This document shows positions 1-7,049 of a DNA stretch of 12,575 nt, one piece after another. Source of the stretch: Giesbergeria sp. (GTDB lineage Bacteria > Pseudomonadota > Gammaproteobacteria > Burkholderiales > Burkholderiaceae_C); the NCBI GenBank assembly GCA_017987055.1, contig JAGNUJ010000033.1, forward strand, positions 1 through 12,575, written 5' to 3'. Position 1 is the stretch's first letter; every line of letters starts with the position of its first letter. The translations under genes and the position numbers were made by a program. A model generated the notes under the pieces. That model was not told where the DNA came from, did not search any database, and saw nothing but the letters and a program-made list of their open reading frames with translations.

Positions 1-893
<893 letters not shown>

Positions 894-948
894 GCCACCC
901 AGCTTCTCCCCGGCCACTAGACCCTCTAAAACCACACGCTGATTACTT

Positions 949-1224
949 ATGGGCTCTCGCATTGTTCCCATCGTGCTGCTGGCTTTGCTGGCGGCGGTAC
1001 ACGCTCAGCTGTGGTTTGGCCGGGGCAGTATCCCCAGCGTGCAAGAAATGCAGCGCCAGCTGGCGGCGCAAAAAGCCGCCAACGCCGTTGCCAGCCAAGC
1101 TATCGCCCGGCTAGCGTCCGAGGTCAGCGATCTCAAAGCTGGTTTGGATATGGTCGAAGAAAAAGCGCGCAGTGAGTTGGGCATGGTCAAACCCAACGAA
1201 ATTTACGTGCAATACACGCCTTAG
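949..1224 (+). CDS. ftsB: Cell division protein FtsB
   Basis: FtsB is a small bitopic inner-membrane protein that joins FtsL and FtsQ in the divisome and helps activate septal peptidoglycan synthesis. The 91-residue product has a short cytoplasmic start, one membrane segment at about residues 4-20, a periplasmic coiled-coil stretch at about 28-72 rich in Ala, Gln and Leu, and then the family motif ARSELGMVKPNEIYVQ. Its length is close to the ~90-105 residues usual for FtsB. The only ATG that leaves the membrane segment intact is at 949. No convincing Shine-Dalgarno sequence precedes it, so translation may depend on read-through from eno. ispD, which follows ftsB in E. coli, is absent here. 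The next gene converges from the other strand. Confidence 0.93.
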   Translation: MGSRIVPIVLLALLAAVHAQLWFGRGSIPSVQEMQRQLAAQKAANAVASQAIARLASEVSDLKAGLDMVEEKARSELGMVKPNEIYVQYTP

Positions 1225-1269
1225 CGCAGGGCGTGATGGCAGTGATCGCTTGATAAATTAGTCCGCCGC

Positions 1270-1746
1270 TTAATCTTGCGGCAGACTACGCTTGAGTTCT
1301 TTGAGCAACAACACAATCTGGCTGGAGCCGTAGCGGTAGCCACCATTGAGCACCTGCACCGCCTTATCCCACTCGCCTTGCTGGGTCAACTCAATCATGT
1401 TGGCGGCCTGCTCGTGAAAGTATTGATGGCGCGCCATCAACAACGGAAACGCCGGTTGGTGGCCCAAGGTGGCAACGCCAACACCGTGCAACCAACTGCC
1501 CAGCGCACTGCGGTGGTCTTGGCGGATGACGTCGGGATCCATTTTTTCGGTGGAGCGGCCTTCCAAATAATCCATCAGGCGCGCTTTCCAGCGCTCATGG
1601 GCATTAATGGCCGCATCAATATCCAATGAGGCAAGTACCGTTTGCGGTGCCCGCGAGTCTTGACGAATGGAGTTATCAAAAAGAACTGGCGCTGTTGCCT
1701 TGGGCTTTTCGCCGCCTAAGCCTAAAACACGACGAATAAAGTCCAT
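1270..1746 (-). CDS. Stand-alone CZB-like (chemoreceptor zinc-binding) protein with Cys replaced by Ser
   Basis: The 158-residue cytoplasmic protein has no signal peptide or membrane segment. Its middle matches the CZB pattern by eye: AINAHERW (His50), QDHRSALGSWLHG, then a helix with His107 and His111 in ARHQYFHEQA. CZB domains bind zinc with a His-Cys-His-His set. In the E. coli diguanylate cyclase DgcZ the spacings are 30, 27 and 4 residues. The same spacings here place the cysteine position at Ser80 (codon AGT, complement of 1507-1509), one base from TGT. Residues 1-45 look like a flexible leader and no output domain is attached. The start at 1746 is supported by the purine-rich GAGAGGGG a few bases upstream and by an AT-rich promoter-like region. 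Family membership rests on motif recognition. The function is unknown; related domains tune chemoreceptors or c-di-GMP enzymes. Confidence 0.75.
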   Translation of the reverse strand: MDFIRRVLGLGGEKPKATAPVLFDNSIRQDSRAPQTVLASLDIDAAINAHERWKARLMDYLEGRSTEKMDPDVIRQDHRSALGSWLHGVGVATLGHQPAFPLLMARHQYFHEQAANMIELTQQGEWDKAVQVLNGGYRYGSSQIVLLLKELKRSLPQD

Positions 1747-1777
1747 AAAACCCCTCTCATTTTTATGGAGCTAATCT

Positions 1778-1806
1778 TATATATTTATCTTCAACTAAAC
1801 AGTTAA
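1778..1806 (-). promoter_or_regulatory. Candidate sigma70-type promoter for the CZB-like gene
   Basis: Reading the minus strand, a TTAACT -35-like hexamer (1801-1806) is followed by a 17-base spacer and a TATATA -10-like hexamer (1778-1783), about 30 bases before the start at 1746. The surrounding 1758-1850 is strikingly AT-rich compared with the flanking genes. An inverted repeat TTAAC-TATC-GTTAA at 1803-1816 overlaps the -35 box and could be an operator. AT-rich sequence gives such matches easily, so this remains a candidate. Confidence 0.4.
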
Positions 1807-1854
1807 CTATCGTTAAATAGCTTTTTACTATAGGTAGTTTCCCGCTATTGGCTG

Positions 1855-2856
1855 TTAGTGGATAGCCGGCGGCGCCGGTGTCGCGCCAGTGGCGGGAGAA
1901 GCAAAAATCTGCGCCGCATCCACCGGGTCAAAGCGGTATTGCTGGCCGCAAAATTCGCAGCCAACCTCGATCTGCCCCTGCTCGGCCAAGATGCTATCCA
2001 CCTCTGCTACGCCCAAGCTGTTCAACATGCGACCGACGCGCTCGCGGCTGCAACTGCAGTGAAAACGCGGGCCGCCGTCGCCCTGCTGCGGCCCAAAGCG
2101 CAGCAGCGGCTCTTCCCAAAACAGGCGGCGCAAAATGGTTTCGACATCCAGCGTCAGCAGCTCGTCGCGCGTCAGGCTGGCGGCCAAGGTGGCGATGCGG
2201 TTGTAGTCTTCATTGCGGCCTATTTGGTCTTCCTCGTCGCGCTGCACAGCACCAGCGGCAATATTGCCCTCGCCCTTGACCGGCATGCGCTGCACCAGTA
2301 GGCCAGCGGCGACTTGGTCGTTCGCTGCCAGCACCAGCACGGCGTCGAGCTGCTCGGACTGCAGCATGTAGTGCGACAGCACATCGCTCAGGCGATCGAG
2401 CTTTTTGCCCTGTGCATTCACCAGCGGCACCACGCCTTGGTAAGGCTGCTGGCCCGGAAATTTGTCTTTGGGGTCGAGCGTGATAGCGCAGCGCCCGCCG
2501 CCGTGCAGGTTGACCAGTACATCTAAGCCGGCGCCCTCCACCACCTCGGTCATGTCGCCCTGCAAACTGGCGGTGGCGCGCAGACCCAAGTCAGACTGCA
2601 CCTCCGCCACCGCCAGCTTGACCGGGCCGTCGCCAAAAATTTGCAGCACCAAGGCGCCATTAAATTTAATGCCCGACTGCATCAGCACGCCGGCCGCCGC
2701 CATTTCGCCCAGCAGCTCGCTGACTGGCTGCGGGTACGCGCCCGAAGCGGTGTTGTCGCTGCGCCGGCGCAGCATTTCGGTCCAAGCATCGGTCAAGCGC
2801 ACGATGGCACCGCGCACCGGTTGGCCCTCAAATAAAAATCGGTGAAGTTCAGACAC
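1855..2856 (-). CDS. hslO: Hsp33 redox-regulated holdase chaperone
   Basis: Hsp33 is a cytoplasmic ATP-independent holdase. Oxidative unfolding, especially by hypochlorite or peroxide with heat, releases its zinc and switches it on. The 333-residue product has the N-terminal Hsp33 fold (about 5-240, including the VNLHGGGRCAITLDP segment) and an intact C-terminal redox switch. Cys267 and Cys269 form CxC, and 30 residues later Cys300 and Cys303 form CxxC, matching the family pattern. A short Ala/Pro tail follows. The start is GTG at 2856, with AGGAA eight bases upstream (complement of 2865-2869). An alternative in-frame start is not evident. The gene lies 63 bases downstream of the carbonic anhydrase gene, but an intrinsic terminator fills most of that gap, so hslO is either fed by read-through or has its own promoter. 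Confidence 0.95.
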   Translation of the reverse strand: MSELHRFLFEGQPVRGAIVRLTDAWTEMLRRRSDNTASGAYPQPVSELLGEMAAAGVLMQSGIKFNGALVLQIFGDGPVKLAVAEVQSDLGLRATASLQGDMTEVVEGAGLDVLVNLHGGGRCAITLDPKDKFPGQQPYQGVVPLVNAQGKKLDRLSDVLSHYMLQSEQLDAVLVLAANDQVAAGLLVQRMPVKGEGNIAAGAVQRDEEDQIGRNEDYNRIATLAASLTRDELLTLDVETILRRLFWEEPLLRFGPQQGDGGPRFHCSCSRERVGRMLNSLGVAEVDSILAEQGQIEVGCEFCGQQYRFDPVDAAQIFASPATGATPAPPAIH

Positions 2857-2875
2857 GCCGGAAATTCCTGCAAAT

Positions 2876-2908
2876 AAAAAATGCCCACTGGGTTTTACGG
2901 GTGGGCAT
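2876..2908 (-). terminator. Intrinsic terminator between the carbonic anhydrase gene and hslO
   Basis: On the minus strand ATGCCCAC (2908-2901) and GTGGGCAT (2888-2881) form a perfect 8-bp stem around a 12-base loop, followed at once by a run of T (complement of 2876-2880). This is the standard layout of a Rho-independent terminator for the upstream carbonic anhydrase gene. Its T-run ends only about 19 bases before the hslO start codon. Confidence 0.75.
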
Positions 2909-2919
2909 GGAAAAAAATA

Positions 2920-3447
2920 TCAGTCCTCGATGGGCTTTAAACCGCGCTGAAAACGCTGTGCATTATTGATGTAATGCTGCGCGCTTTGGCGTATGCCGTC
3001 GATTTGCTCGGGGGTGAGCTGGCGCACCAGCTTGGCCGGCGCACCCATGATCATCGAGCCATCGGGGAACTCTTTGCCCTCGGTGACCAAAGAGCCCGCA
3101 CCCACCAAACAGTTTTTGCCAATTTTGGCACCGTTGAGCACGATGGCGCCAATGCCAATCAGCGACTCCTCGCCCACCGTGCAGCCGTGCAGCACCGCTT
3201 GGTGGCCGACGGTGACACGCTCGCCAATCGTGAGCGGCTGGCCGGTATCGGCGTGCAAGACGCTGTTGTCTTGGATATTGGTGCCCGCGCCAATTTGGAT
3301 GCAGGCCATGTCGCCGCGCAGCACGCTACCAAACCAGATGCTGGCCTGCGCGCCCAATACCACCTCGCCAATCACCTGCGCGCTGTCAGCCACCCACGCC
3401 GTATCGGCCACGCTGGGCGCGCTGCCATCGAGTTCATAAATTGCCAT
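2920..3447 (-). CDS. Gamma-class carbonic anhydrase family protein (left-handed beta-helix)
   Basis: The 175-residue protein consists mostly of hexapeptide repeats that form a left-handed beta-helix trimer, as in the Cam, YrdA, CaiE and PaaY group. The metal-binding set is visible: Arg44 and Asp46 in LRGDMA, Gln59 in NIQDNSVLH, and the three zinc/iron-ligand histidines His65, His82 and His87 (GHQAVLHG). Such proteins interconvert CO2 and bicarbonate, or are inactive relatives; activity cannot be read from sequence alone. The acidic loop of archaeal Cam is absent, as in most bacterial members. The start is ATG at 3447, giving MAIYELDG, with AGGGAA seven bases upstream. The frame can be extended to 3525 but the added 26 residues are unlike the family. 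It is divergent from the DUF455 gene with 60 bases between the starts. Confidence 0.93.
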   Translation of the reverse strand: MAIYELDGSAPSVADTAWVADSAQVIGEVVLGAQASIWFGSVLRGDMACIQIGAGTNIQDNSVLHADTGQPLTIGERVTVGHQAVLHGCTVGEESLIGIGAIVLNGAKIGKNCLVGAGSLVTEGKEFPDGSMIMGAPAKLVRQLTPEQIDGIRQSAQHYINNAQRFQRGLKPIED

Positions 3448-3493
3448 CGTTTTATTCCCTGTTGATACACAACGCCACCTAGCGCTGGGCTTT

Positions 3494-3505
3494 CTACAAT
3501 TGTAG
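3494..3505. promoter_or_regulatory. Perfect 12-bp palindrome CTACAATTGTAG with a -10-like hexamer on each strand
   Basis: The palindrome carries TACAAT on the plus strand (3495-3500) and on the minus strand (3504-3499), in the gap between the divergent carbonic anhydrase and DUF455 genes. The plus-strand hexamer ends seven bases before the DUF455 ATG, so initiation would fall at or next to the start codon. The minus-strand hexamer would give the carbonic anhydrase gene a leader of about 45 bases. I see no good -35 box at the right distance on either side. It could instead be a regulator site. Confidence 0.45.
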
Positions 3506-3507
3506 GG

Positions 3508-4311
3508 ATGGAACTTCGTCACCACGCCTTACAGGTCTTAAGCCTCACTGATTTTGAGCAAAAAGCGGCTCAAACCCTTTATATGCAAGCGGTTGCAGCT
3601 ACTTATTCAATAGCAGAAAAAGCCCCCGTGCGCGCCGCCGATGCACCGCCCCTGCCCGGCCACCCCGAGCGCCCGCTGCTGGTGCGCCACAGCGAGGTGG
3701 CGCAGCGCTCGCCGGCCACGCTGGAGGGGCGCGCCGTGCTGATCCACGCCATTGCGCATATTGAATTCAACGCCATCAACTTGGCGCTGGACGCGATATG
3801 GCGTTTTGACGGTATGCCGCGCCAGTACTACTTGGACTGGCTGCGCATTGCGGCGGAAGAAGCACTGCACTTCAACCTGCTGCGCGCGCACCTGCGCACC
3901 ATAGGCCACGACTACGGCGACTACCCGGCCCACCAAGGCCTGTGGACGATGTGCGAAAAAACCGAGCACGATGTGCTGGCACGCATGGCGCTGGTGCCGC
4001 GCACTATGGAAGCGCGCGGCTTGGACGCTACACCGCTGATTCAACGCAAACTGCGCCAAGTGGGCGCGCCCGATGCGCTGGCCGGTGCCGACATCTTGGA
4101 CGTGATACTGCGCGACGAAATCGGCCATGTTGCTATTGGTAACCATTGGTACTACTGGTTATGCGCCCAAAGCCAGCTCGACCCCCAAGCGCACTATCCA
4201 AGTCTGGTACAACAGTACCAAGCGCCGCGCCTGAGGCCGCCGTTTAACGAAGCCGCTAGGCGCCAAGCCGGCTTCAGTGAGGCAGAGTTGCAATGGTTAC
4301 GACAACACTGA
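3508..4311 (+). CDS. DUF455 family protein (ferritin-like fold)
   Basis: The 267-residue cytoplasmic protein belongs to the DUF455 group, a helical ferritin-like family with no settled function. Candidate di-metal ligands lie on successive helices: HAIAHIEFNAINLALDAIW (His84, Glu86), RIAAEEALHF (Glu117, Glu118, His121), MCEKTEHDV (Glu150, Glu153, His154) and ILRDEIGHVAIGNHWY (Asp203, Glu204, His207). These ExxH-type pairs fit a di-iron carboxylate protein, which is inference from the fold. The ATG at 3508 gives MELRHHAL, a beginning I recall in homologues. No spaced Shine-Dalgarno is present; AGGG abuts the ATG, and a TACAAT hexamer seven bases upstream suggests a leaderless message. The first ~110 bases are more AT-rich than the rest. 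An imperfect GACCC/GGGTC hairpin at 4348-4364 follows the gene but lacks a T-run. Confidence 0.88.
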   Translation: MELRHHALQVLSLTDFEQKAAQTLYMQAVAATYSIAEKAPVRAADAPPLPGHPERPLLVRHSEVAQRSPATLEGRAVLIHAIAHIEFNAINLALDAIWRFDGMPRQYYLDWLRIAAEEALHFNLLRAHLRTIGHDYGDYPAHQGLWTMCEKTEHDVLARMALVPRTMEARGLDATPLIQRKLRQVGAPDALAGADILDVILRDEIGHVAIGNHWYYWLCAQSQLDPQAHYPSLVQQYQAPRLRPPFNEAARRQAGFSEAELQWLRQH

Positions 4312-4384
4312 GACCCGACACCGCAACCCCACCACACAACTACTTATGACCCGTTAAAGGGGTCTTCTGATTGCACTCTTGAAC

Positions 4385-5647
4385 ATGTCCAGCACCCCCA
4401 CCCAAGTTCCTGTCCCACCTCAGGCGCAGCCCTCTTCGGCCACCTTGATTGCCCGCCAAGCCATCGTCAACGCCCAGCACATGGTGATTGGCTACGAGCT
4501 ATTTAACCGCTCGCGCTCGGGTCCCGCGCATACGGCGGCAACCGATGTGGCGCTGGTGTTCACCGCCCTATCACACGCTGGCAGCGACGAGCTAGTCGGC
4601 AAAAAACTCATCTTCGTCAACTGCACGCATGAAAGCTTGGCCGGCGGCCACCTTGAATTGGTCGAGCCAGACAAAGTGGTGCTGGAGATTCCCCCACTAG
4701 GGCACAACGCGACCGAGGAAGTCACCACCCGCCTGCCGATTTTGGCCAGCCTGCGCCAGCGCGGCTTTCACTTGGCGTTTAACCACACGGTGCTGCAGTC
4801 AGCCTACGCGCCGTGGCTGGCGCTGGCCGACTACATCAAGCTGGACTTGTCGGTGCTGGCACCGGACCAGTTGGCGGTATTAATCAAATACGCCAACCGC
4901 TACTCCAAGGCCGACTTGATTGCCGAGAAAGTCGAAACCGCGCAGCAATACGACATGGTCTCCAGCCAAGGCGTGCAGCTGTTTCAAGGCTACTGGTTTG
5001 CCCGACCCGCCTTGGTACATACCAAGCTGGTCACGCCAGCCCAAACCAGTATCTTGGGTCTAATCAGCTTGGTGCGCGCACAGGCCAGCACCGACGAAAT
5101 CGAAGCGCTGCTAAAAAAGGACGCCGGCTTGGCCTTTAACCTGATGAGGTTGATCAACTCGTCGGGCTTTGGCATGGCGCGCGAGATCACCTCGTTTCGC
5201 CAAGCCGTGATGCTGCTAGGACTGAAAAAGCTGTTCCGCTGGGCCGCCCTGCTGCTGACTACCTCACGCCACAGCGGCATGCCCTCATCGGTCGGCCAAA
5301 CCGCCGTGGTGCGCGGTCGACTGATGGAGCTGTTAGCCGCCGAGAGCGGCATGGCGCAAGACGAGGCCGACCAAGCGTTTGTCGCCGGCATTTTTTCGCT
5401 GCTCGACGTGATGCTGGGCATGCCAATGGAGGAGGCGCTGAACTTGCTGCGCGTCCCAGCAGAAGTAGAAGAGGCGCTGCTGCACGGCACTGGCAAGCTG
5501 GGCAATTTACTGAACTTAGCGCAGGCCTGCGAATCCAGCGACGACGCCGCCTTTGACCGCGCCGCCAACGTCTTGCAGCTGAGCAGCGCGCAAATCAACG
5601 GTGCCCATTTACAGGCACTGGTCTGGGCCGATCACATCGCAGATTGA
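4385..5647 (+). CDS. Degenerate EAL plus HDOD domain protein, first of a tandem pair
   Basis: The 420-residue cytoplasmic protein is of the YuxH/CdgJ type: an EAL-like domain (about 20-212) followed by an HDOD domain (about 218-415). EAL domains hydrolyse c-di-GMP. Here the EAL motif is YELF (Glu38), and Asn79 (FVNC), Glu101 (LEIPP), Lys152 (IKLD), Glu181 (AEKVE) and Gln201 (QGYWF) are kept. The metal-binding Asp-Asp of the usual DDFG loop is Asn133-His134 (LAFNHTVLQ). Hydrolysis is therefore unlikely, while binding of c-di-GMP or a partner protein is possible. The HDOD half contains INSSGFG, REITSFRQAVMLLG and KKLFRWAALLLTTS. I chose ATG 4385 over a TTG two codons earlier; neither has a clear Shine-Dalgarno. 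It lies 73 bases after DUF455 and 47 bases before its paralogue. Confidence 0.9.
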   Translation: MSSTPTQVPVPPQAQPSSATLIARQAIVNAQHMVIGYELFNRSRSGPAHTAATDVALVFTALSHAGSDELVGKKLIFVNCTHESLAGGHLELVEPDKVVLEIPPLGHNATEEVTTRLPILASLRQRGFHLAFNHTVLQSAYAPWLALADYIKLDLSVLAPDQLAVLIKYANRYSKADLIAEKVETAQQYDMVSSQGVQLFQGYWFARPALVHTKLVTPAQTSILGLISLVRAQASTDEIEALLKKDAGLAFNLMRLINSSGFGMAREITSFRQAVMLLGLKKLFRWAALLLTTSRHSGMPSSVGQTAVVRGRLMELLAAESGMAQDEADQAFVAGIFSLLDVMLGMPMEEALNLLRVPAEVEEALLHGTGKLGNLLNLAQACESSDDAAFDRAANVLQLSSAQINGAHLQALVWADHIAD

Positions 5648-5694
5648 ACTGCTCTACACCTTCTAAAATTTAAAATCCACCTTATTTTCCTCTC

Positions 5695-6984
5695 ATGCCC
5701 CACACCACTGCCCATCCCGCCCCCAACGCCCCCACCACCGCTTCTGCCGAAGCCTTCAAAGCCAGCAACGTGGCCGTGATTGCCCGCCAAGCCATCGTCG
5801 ATGCTAACCGGGCGGTATTTGGTTACGAGCTGTTTGACCGCTCCACCACCGCCAAAGAGCACACGGCCACCACCGATGCAGCGCTGCTGTTCAATGCGCT
5901 GTCATCGGCGGGCGTTAAGGCAGTAGGCAGCAAAAAGCTGGTGTTCATCAACTGCACCCGCGACAGCTTGCGCGGCGGCCACCTAGAGCTGGTACACCCC
6001 GACAAAGTGGTGCTGGAAGTACCCGCATTGGACGACCCCGATCCCAGCGCCGACGACATCGAATACCACTTACAACCGCTGTTGGCACTGAACAAGCGCG
6101 GCTTTCGCATTGCACTGAACCAAGAGGCACTGCGCCCCATTTATGCCCCTTGGCTAGCACTGACGGCGTTTATCAAGCTGGACATGACGGCCTTTGCGCC
6201 CGAACAGGCCAAAGACTTGGTCAAATTTGCCCGCACTTACACCCGCGCCCAAATCGTTGCCGAAAAAGTCGAAACCCCCGAGCAACACGCGCTGATGGCT
6301 CAGTTAGAGGTCAAGCTGTTTCAGGGCTACTGGTTCTCCCAGCCAGCGCTGGTCAAGACACAAACGCTGCGCCCCTCGCACGCCACCATCATTCAGCTCA
6401 TCAACTTGGTGCGCAACCAAGCCGAGACCACAGAAATCGAAGCGCTGCTGAAAAAAGACCCAACGCTGTCGTTCAACCTGCTGCGCTTTATCAACTCCTC
6501 GGGCTTTGGCCTGTCGTGCGAGATCACCTCGTTTCGCCACGCGGTGATGATTTTGGGTTTCAAAAAGCTGTTTCGCTGGGCCGCTTTGCTGCTGACCACC
6601 TCACGCGCGGACAACGCTGCGCCGGCCATTGGCACCATGGCCGTGGTGCGCGGGCGCTTGATGGAGCTGCTGGCCGCCGAGCTGCTGCGGCCCGAGGAAT
6701 GCGATAACGCCTTTGTCGTCGGCGTGTTCTCCATGCTCGACACCATGCTGGGCATTCCGATGGAAGAGGCGCTGGACTCGCTCGCCCTGCCCGAGCCGGT
6801 GCTGGACGCGCTCTTACACAACCGAGGCGTATTTGCCCCCTTCTTGGCGCTGACCAAGGCCTGCGAGAGCGGCGACGACACGCTGTTTGCCCACCACGTC
6901 GATGCCCTGAACCTGAGCAGCCGCCAAGTCAACATGGCGCACATGGAAGCGTTGGCGTGGGCGGATCACCTCGATCAAGCCTGA
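5695..6984 (+). CDS. Degenerate EAL plus HDOD domain protein, second of a tandem pair
   Basis: This 429-residue paralogue of the preceding gene has the same order: a low-complexity Ala/Thr/Pro leader (1-25), a degenerate EAL domain (about 26-222) and HDOD (about 227-425). More than half of the aligned residues appear identical by eye, with the best matches in HDOD (INSSGFG, EITSFRHAVMILG, KKLFRWAALLLTTSR). EAL residues kept are Glu45 (YELF), Asn86 (FINC), Glu108 (LEVPA), Lys161 (IKLD), Glu190 (AEKVE) and Gln210 (QGYWF). The Asp-Asp site reads Asn142-Gln143 (IALNQEALR), so c-di-GMP hydrolysis is unlikely. The ATG at 5695 has no purine-rich Shine-Dalgarno. Two TAAAAT hexamers (5664-5669 and 5671-5676) lie in the short AT-rich gap and could give the gene its own promoter. 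It probably acts as a signalling scaffold or c-di-GMP sensor; the partner is unknown. Confidence 0.91.
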   Translation: MPHTTAHPAPNAPTTASAEAFKASNVAVIARQAIVDANRAVFGYELFDRSTTAKEHTATTDAALLFNALSSAGVKAVGSKKLVFINCTRDSLRGGHLELVHPDKVVLEVPALDDPDPSADDIEYHLQPLLALNKRGFRIALNQEALRPIYAPWLALTAFIKLDMTAFAPEQAKDLVKFARTYTRAQIVAEKVETPEQHALMAQLEVKLFQGYWFSQPALVKTQTLRPSHATIIQLINLVRNQAETTEIEALLKKDPTLSFNLLRFINSSGFGLSCEITSFRHAVMILGFKKLFRWAALLLTTSRADNAAPAIGTMAVVRGRLMELLAAELLRPEECDNAFVVGVFSMLDTMLGIPMEEALDSLALPEPVLDALLHNRGVFAPFLALTKACESGDDTLFAHHVDALNLSSRQVNMAHMEALAWADHLDQA

Positions 6985-6998
6985 ACAATCTACTTTTT

Positions 6999-7049
6999 AA
7001 AATTGATAGCTACTAGCGCACATATTTAAAGGGCTAGAGGCCGATTTGA
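6999..7049 (+). repeat. Dispersed 51-bp repeat, copy A, overlapping the 3' end of queG
   Basis: The core reads AAAATTGATAGCTACTAGCG, then a variable middle, then GGGCTAGAGGCCGATTTGA. It matches the inverted copy at 12324-12374 at 43 of 51 positions with no gaps. CTAGC and GCTAG inside it can pair around a 14-base loop, as in REP-type elements. It lies between the convergent second EAL-HDOD gene and queG. Its right end encodes the final codons of queG (Ser-Gln-Ile-Gly-Leu) and the TAG stop. I associate this motif with dispersed repeats in Comamonadaceae genomes, from memory. Confidence 0.8.

Noticed and set aside
3448..3525. N-terminal extension of the carbonic anhydrase
   Set aside because: Family members begin near MAIYELDG, and a good Shine-Dalgarno precedes ATG 3447; the extension would also overlap the DUF455 gene.
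3595..3616. Possible third copy of the dispersed repeat at the start of DUF455
   Set aside because: GCAGCTACTT and a later TAGCAG resemble parts of the repeat, but the alignment breaks after about ten bases and lacks the GGGCTAGAGGC half.
3607..4146. 179-codon open frame antisense to DUF455
   Set aside because: It lies wholly inside a well-supported gene and the product is not recognisable. The same applies to 365-673, 1276-1629, 1858-2301, 2974-3465, 4990-5598, 6393-6944, 10096-10722 and 11213-11980, which are shadows of genes on the other strand.
4348..4364. GACCC-GTTAAAG-GGGTC hairpin after DUF455 as a terminator
   Set aside because: The stem has only five pairs and is followed by TTCTGATT instead of a T-run, so I cannot call it a terminator; a weak pause or chance pairing is as likely.
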